Assembly: GCA_002361615.1 (NCBI GenBank)
Contig: DETK01000003.1
Coordinates: forward strand, 50,823 to 57,743
Length of the DNA: 6,921 nucleotides
DNA from: Bacteroidales bacterium UBA3290
Lineage (GTDB): Bacteria; Bacteroidota; Bacteroidia; Bacteroidales; UBA932
Direction: 5' to 3'
The notes below the pieces were generated by a model, which worked only from the letters and a program-made list of their open reading frames with translations, made no database searches and was not told where the DNA came from. Positions 4,422 to 6,921 of the stretch are shown here, one piece after another (positions within the stretch are counted from its first letter, which is position 1; each line of letters opens with the position of its first letter). The translations under genes and the position numbers were made by a program.

Positions 4422-6722
4422 ATGAAACGTTTTCTCGCAACCCTTGCTGCCGCCTGTCTGCTGACCGGTCTTTTCGCGCAGCCGCAACTGAACAAAGACA
4501 ACATCGAGGAGGTGATTGCTGCCATGACCCTGCAGGAGAAAGCCTCCCTGCTCGTCGGCGGTGCCCGTGCCGCGATGGTGAACGGCGTGACCTCCGGCGT
4601 TGCCGCCGAAGTGCCCGGCGCCGCCGGCAACACCCGTCCTGTCGCCCGCCTGGGCATCCCCGCTACCGTACTGGCCGACGGCCCTGCCGGACTCCGTATC
4701 AATCCCACCCGTGCCAACGATAAACAGACCTACTACGCTACCGGATTCCCCGTGGGCACGCTCCTGGCCAGCTCCTGGGACACGGCGCTGGTGGAAGAAG
4801 TGACCAAGGCCATGGGTAACGAGGTGCTGGAATACGGCGTGGACGTGCTACTCGCCCCGGGTATGAACATCCACCGCAATCCCCTCTGCGGCCGTAACTT
4901 CGAGTATTTCTCGGAAGATCCGCTCCTGAGCGGCAAGATGGCCGCCGCCTATGTCCGCGGCATCCAGAGCAACGGCGTGGGCACCTCCATCAAGCACTAC
5001 GCCGTCAACAATCAGGAGACCAACCGCAACGAAAACGACGCCCGCGTCAGTCCGCGCGCCCTCAGGGAAATCTATCTCAAGAACTTTGAGATCGCCGTCA
5101 AGGAAGCCGATCCCTGGACCGTGATGTCGTCGTACAACCAGCTCAACGGCGAATACACCCAGCAGAAGAAAGACCTGCTGACGACCGTCCTCCGCGACGA
5201 GTGGGGCTTCAAGGGCATCGTGATGACCGACTGGGGCAACAAGGCCGGCACCGTGAAGAGCGCCAAGGCCGGCAACGACCTGATGGAACCGGGCAACCAG
5301 AACGAGATCGACCGCATCATCGCCGCCGTGGAAGACGGCACCATTTCGCAGGAAGAACTCGACCGCAATGTGCGCAAGATGCTGCAATACATCGTCCGCA
5401 CGCCGCACTTCCGCCACTACAAGTATTCGAACAAGCCGGATCTGAAGGCCCACGCCGCGGTGGCCCGCAAAGCTGCCGGCGAGGCCATCGTGCTCCTGCG
5501 CAACGAAAACAAGGCCCTGCCGCTCAAGGGTGATGAGAAAGTAGCGCTCTACGGCGTCTCTTCCGTCGACTTCGTGGCCGGCGGCACCGGCTCCGGCAAT
5601 GTGAACAAAGCCTATGTCGTGACGATGGACGAGGCGCTCAAAGACGCCGGCTTCCAGCTCGACGCCGCGCTCGAGAGTTTCTATCGCAAGCACAAGGAAT
5701 ACGACAAGGCCACCCGTGACCTGACCGCAGGTGCCGGCTGGTCCACCTGGGGCGGCACCAAACTCGCCGAGACGGCCATCCCCGTCCAGGCTATCAACCT
5801 CGAAGCCGGCAACAACGACGTGGCTGTGGTGGTCATCGGCCGCAACGCCGGTGAAGGCGCCGACCGCAAGATGATGGACGATTTCGAACTGACCGCCGTC
5901 GAGCGCGAACTGCTGCAGAACGTCAGCACGGCCTATCACGCCCTGGGCAAGAAGGTCGTGGTGGTCCTCAACATCGGCGGTGTCATCGAGACCAATTCGT
6001 GGAAAAACCTGGTCGACGCCATCGTCCTGCCCTGGTCGCCGGGACAAGAAGGCGCCCGTGCCGTGGCCGACATCCTCACTGGAAAGGTGAACCCTTCGGG
6101 CAAGCTGCCGATGACCTTCCCGGTCAACTTTATGGACCATCCGTCCTCTGCCAACTTCCCGTACAACTACACGCCGACCACAAACCGCGGCTTCGGCCGG
6201 GGTCCGCGCGTGCCGCAGAAAGACGTGGACTACACCGACTATGCCGAAGGCATCTGGGTGGGCTACCGTCACTTCACGACCCGTGGCGTGGATGTCTCCT
6301 ACCCGTTCGGTTTCGGTCTGAGCTACACTACTTTCTCTTACACGAAACCGGTCGTCAAGGCTACCGCCGACGGTTTTGAAGCCTCTGTGACGGTCACCAA
6401 CACCGGCTCCGTCGCCGGTCGCGAGGCCGTCCAGCTCTACGTTTCCGCCCCGGCGGGCGGTCTGGAGAAACCGAAGTGCGAGCTCAAGGCCTTCGCCAAG
6501 ACCCGTGAGCTGAAACCCGGGGAAAGCCAGGTCCTCACGATGAAGGTATCGGCCTATGAACTGGCTTCCTTCAACGAAGCGCACAGCGCCTGGGAGACGG
6601 CCGCCGGCCCTTACACCCTCCTCTTCGGCGCCTCGGTCTCGGATATCCGCACCACTGCCATTTACAAACAAAAGACCGCGCAGAGCTGGCCCGTCCATAA
6701 CGTACTCGCCCTGCAGCAATAA
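4422..6722 (+). CDS. Secreted glycoside hydrolase family 3, beta-glucosidase-like
   Basis: A 766-residue exported GH3 enzyme that probably releases terminal beta-linked glucose (or a related sugar such as xylose) from oligosaccharides or glycosides in the periplasm. The signal peptide MKRFLATLAAACLLTGLFA is probably cut before Q20. Cys12 could suggest a lipoprotein, but its preceding AAA is a poor, very early lipobox. The N-terminal barrel (about 25-330) has the sugar-binding DGPAGLR (86-92), GRNFEYFSEDP (157-167), KHY (191-193) and the nucleophile Asp270 in GIVMTDWGN. The alpha/beta sandwich (about 345-560) contains NAGEGADR, with Glu478 the likely acid/base by analogy with Thermotoga Bgl3B-type enzymes. 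After FPFGFGLSY-like YPFGFGLSYTTFSY (627-640), a fibronectin-III-like domain runs from about 645 to 745. No PA14 insert is seen. Upstream in-frame codons back to 4029 lie antisense to tkt and are excluded. rhaA follows after 10 nt. The exact substrate cannot be read from sequence. Confidence 0.94.
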   Translation: MKRFLATLAAACLLTGLFAQPQLNKDNIEEVIAAMTLQEKASLLVGGARAAMVNGVTSGVAAEVPGAAGNTRPVARLGIPATVLADGPAGLRINPTRANDKQTYYATGFPVGTLLASSWDTALVEEVTKAMGNEVLEYGVDVLLAPGMNIHRNPLCGRNFEYFSEDPLLSGKMAAAYVRGIQSNGVGTSIKHYAVNNQETNRNENDARVSPRALREIYLKNFEIAVKEADPWTVMSSYNQLNGEYTQQKKDLLTTVLRDEWGFKGIVMTDWGNKAGTVKSAKAGNDLMEPGNQNEIDRIIAAVEDGTISQEELDRNVRKMLQYIVRTPHFRHYKYSNKPDLKAHAAVARKAAGEAIVLLRNENKALPLKGDEKVALYGVSSVDFVAGGTGSGNVNKAYVVTMDEALKDAGFQLDAALESFYRKHKEYDKATRDLTAGAGWSTWGGTKLAETAIPVQAINLEAGNNDVAVVVIGRNAGEGADRKMMDDFELTAVERELLQNVSTAYHALGKKVVVVLNIGGVIETNSWKNLVDAIVLPWSPGQEGARAVADILTGKVNPSGKLPMTFPVNFMDHPSSANFPYNYTPTTNRGFGRGPRVPQKDVDYTDYAEGIWVGYRHFTTRGVDVSYPFGFGLSYTTFSYTKPVVKATADGFEASVTVTNTGSVAGREAVQLYVSAPAGGLEKPKCELKAFAKTRELKPGESQVLTMKVSAYELASFNEAHSAWETAAGPYTLLFGASVSDIRTTAIYKQKTAQSWPVHNVLALQQ

Positions 6723-6758
6723 TCCTGAAAGCATGAACGAATCCCAAATCCTGAAAGC
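6721..6758 (+). repeat. 12-bp direct repeat AATCCTGAAAGC around the rhaA start
   Basis: AATCCTGAAAGC occurs at 6721-6732 and again at 6747-6758, with a period of 26 bp. The first copy begins within the GH3 TAA stop and fills the entire 10-nt gap up to the rhaA ATG; the second lies inside rhaA codons 5-9. Because 26 is not a multiple of 3, the copies are not the same reading phase. It could come from a local duplication or be a translational control site. Confidence 0.6.
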
Positions 6759-6921
6759 CTATGAATATGCGCGGGAGCGATACGCCGCGCTGGGCGTGGA
6801 CACCGACAAGGCTGTCGAGGTCCTGGAGAAAACGCCGATATCCTTGCACTGCTGGCAAACCGACGACGTAATCGGTTTCGAGAGCGCGGCCGGGCTCTCC
6901 GGCGGCATCCAGACCACCGGC
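6733..6921 (+). CDS. rhaA: L-rhamnose isomerase, first 63 residues, cut by the window edge
   Basis: RhaA converts L-rhamnose to L-rhamnulose, the first cytoplasmic step of rhamnose catabolism before the kinase RhaB and aldolase RhaD; it uses Mn2+. I translated it from the ATG at 6733. The frame is open to the right edge. It resembles the E. coli RhaA N-terminus closely: a helix AYEYARERYAALGVD (9-23), then the signature PISLHCWQTDDVIGFE (35-50) and GLSGGIQTTG (54-63), where E. coli has a P-x-S-MHCWQGDDV..GFE and TGGIQATG pattern as I recall it. The family is about 420 residues, so only the first seventh is present. It is 10 nt after the GH3 stop on the same strand, so the two are very probably co-transcribed. 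No Shine-Dalgarno sequence is evident. Confidence 0.93.
   Translation, partial: MNESQILKAYEYARERYAALGVDTDKAVEVLEKTPISLHCWQTDDVIGFESAAGLSGGIQTTG

Noticed and set aside
4848..6734. A 628-codon open frame on the minus strand opposite the GH3 gene
   Set aside because: It is exactly antisense to a clear GH3 gene and has low-complexity, Gly/Val/Asp/His-rich composition with no family motifs. Long antisense open frames are expected in G+C-rich coding DNA with biased third positions.
1..6921. CRISPR array, tRNA/rRNA, insertion sequence, phage or defence genes
   Set aside because: No spaced repeats, cloverleaf-like segment, transposase or integrase motif, or defence-type domain was seen. Genes occupy nearly the whole window and belong to housekeeping, regulatory and sugar-use families.

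Overview
The window looks like ordinary chromosomal DNA from a G+C-rich member of the Bacteroidota, most likely order Bacteroidales (an Alistipes/Rikenellaceae-like or uncultured gut relative). Four things point there: TAnnTTTG-type -7 promoter boxes upstream of lepA and the transketolase genes, no clear Shine-Dalgarno sequences, an ECF sigma factor followed by a Bacteroidota-style single-pass membrane protein and a secreted 'LDLSPEEA..FWPVY' protein, and a secreted GH3 glycosidase next to a sugar isomerase. The genus is not determined. Coding density is very high, and no stretch over 300 bases lacks a gene.

Left part, all minus strand, read right to left from 4334 to 1. A split transketolase comes first (N-terminal subunit 3489-4334, C-terminal subunit 2551-3492), then an ECF sigma factor (2012-2551), a probable membrane anti-sigma protein (1530-1979) and a small secreted Spy/CpxP-like protein (1039-1533). 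Three of the four junctions overlap (ATGA, TGATG, ATGA), so these five genes look like one translationally coupled transcription unit. It ends at an 13-bp hairpin terminator (1025-1055) whose loop contains the last stop codon. lepA (elongation factor 4) follows at once and runs off the left edge. Its probable -7 box lies only 4 nt before its start codon.

Right part, plus strand. From a short divergent intergenic region (4335-4421) a secreted family 3 glycoside hydrolase (4422-6722) is read to the right, followed after 10 nt by the start of rhaA, L-rhamnose isomerase (6733 to the edge). The pair suggests breakdown of rhamnose-containing plant or microbial glycosides: a periplasmic enzyme removes terminal sugars and cytoplasmic RhaA starts rhamnose catabolism.

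No mobile element, CRISPR array, tRNA, rRNA or defence system was seen. The most interesting feature is the tight coupling of a central-carbon enzyme (transketolase) to an ECF sigma / anti-sigma / periplasmic-sensor cassette. The other notable points are small cis-elements around gene junctions.
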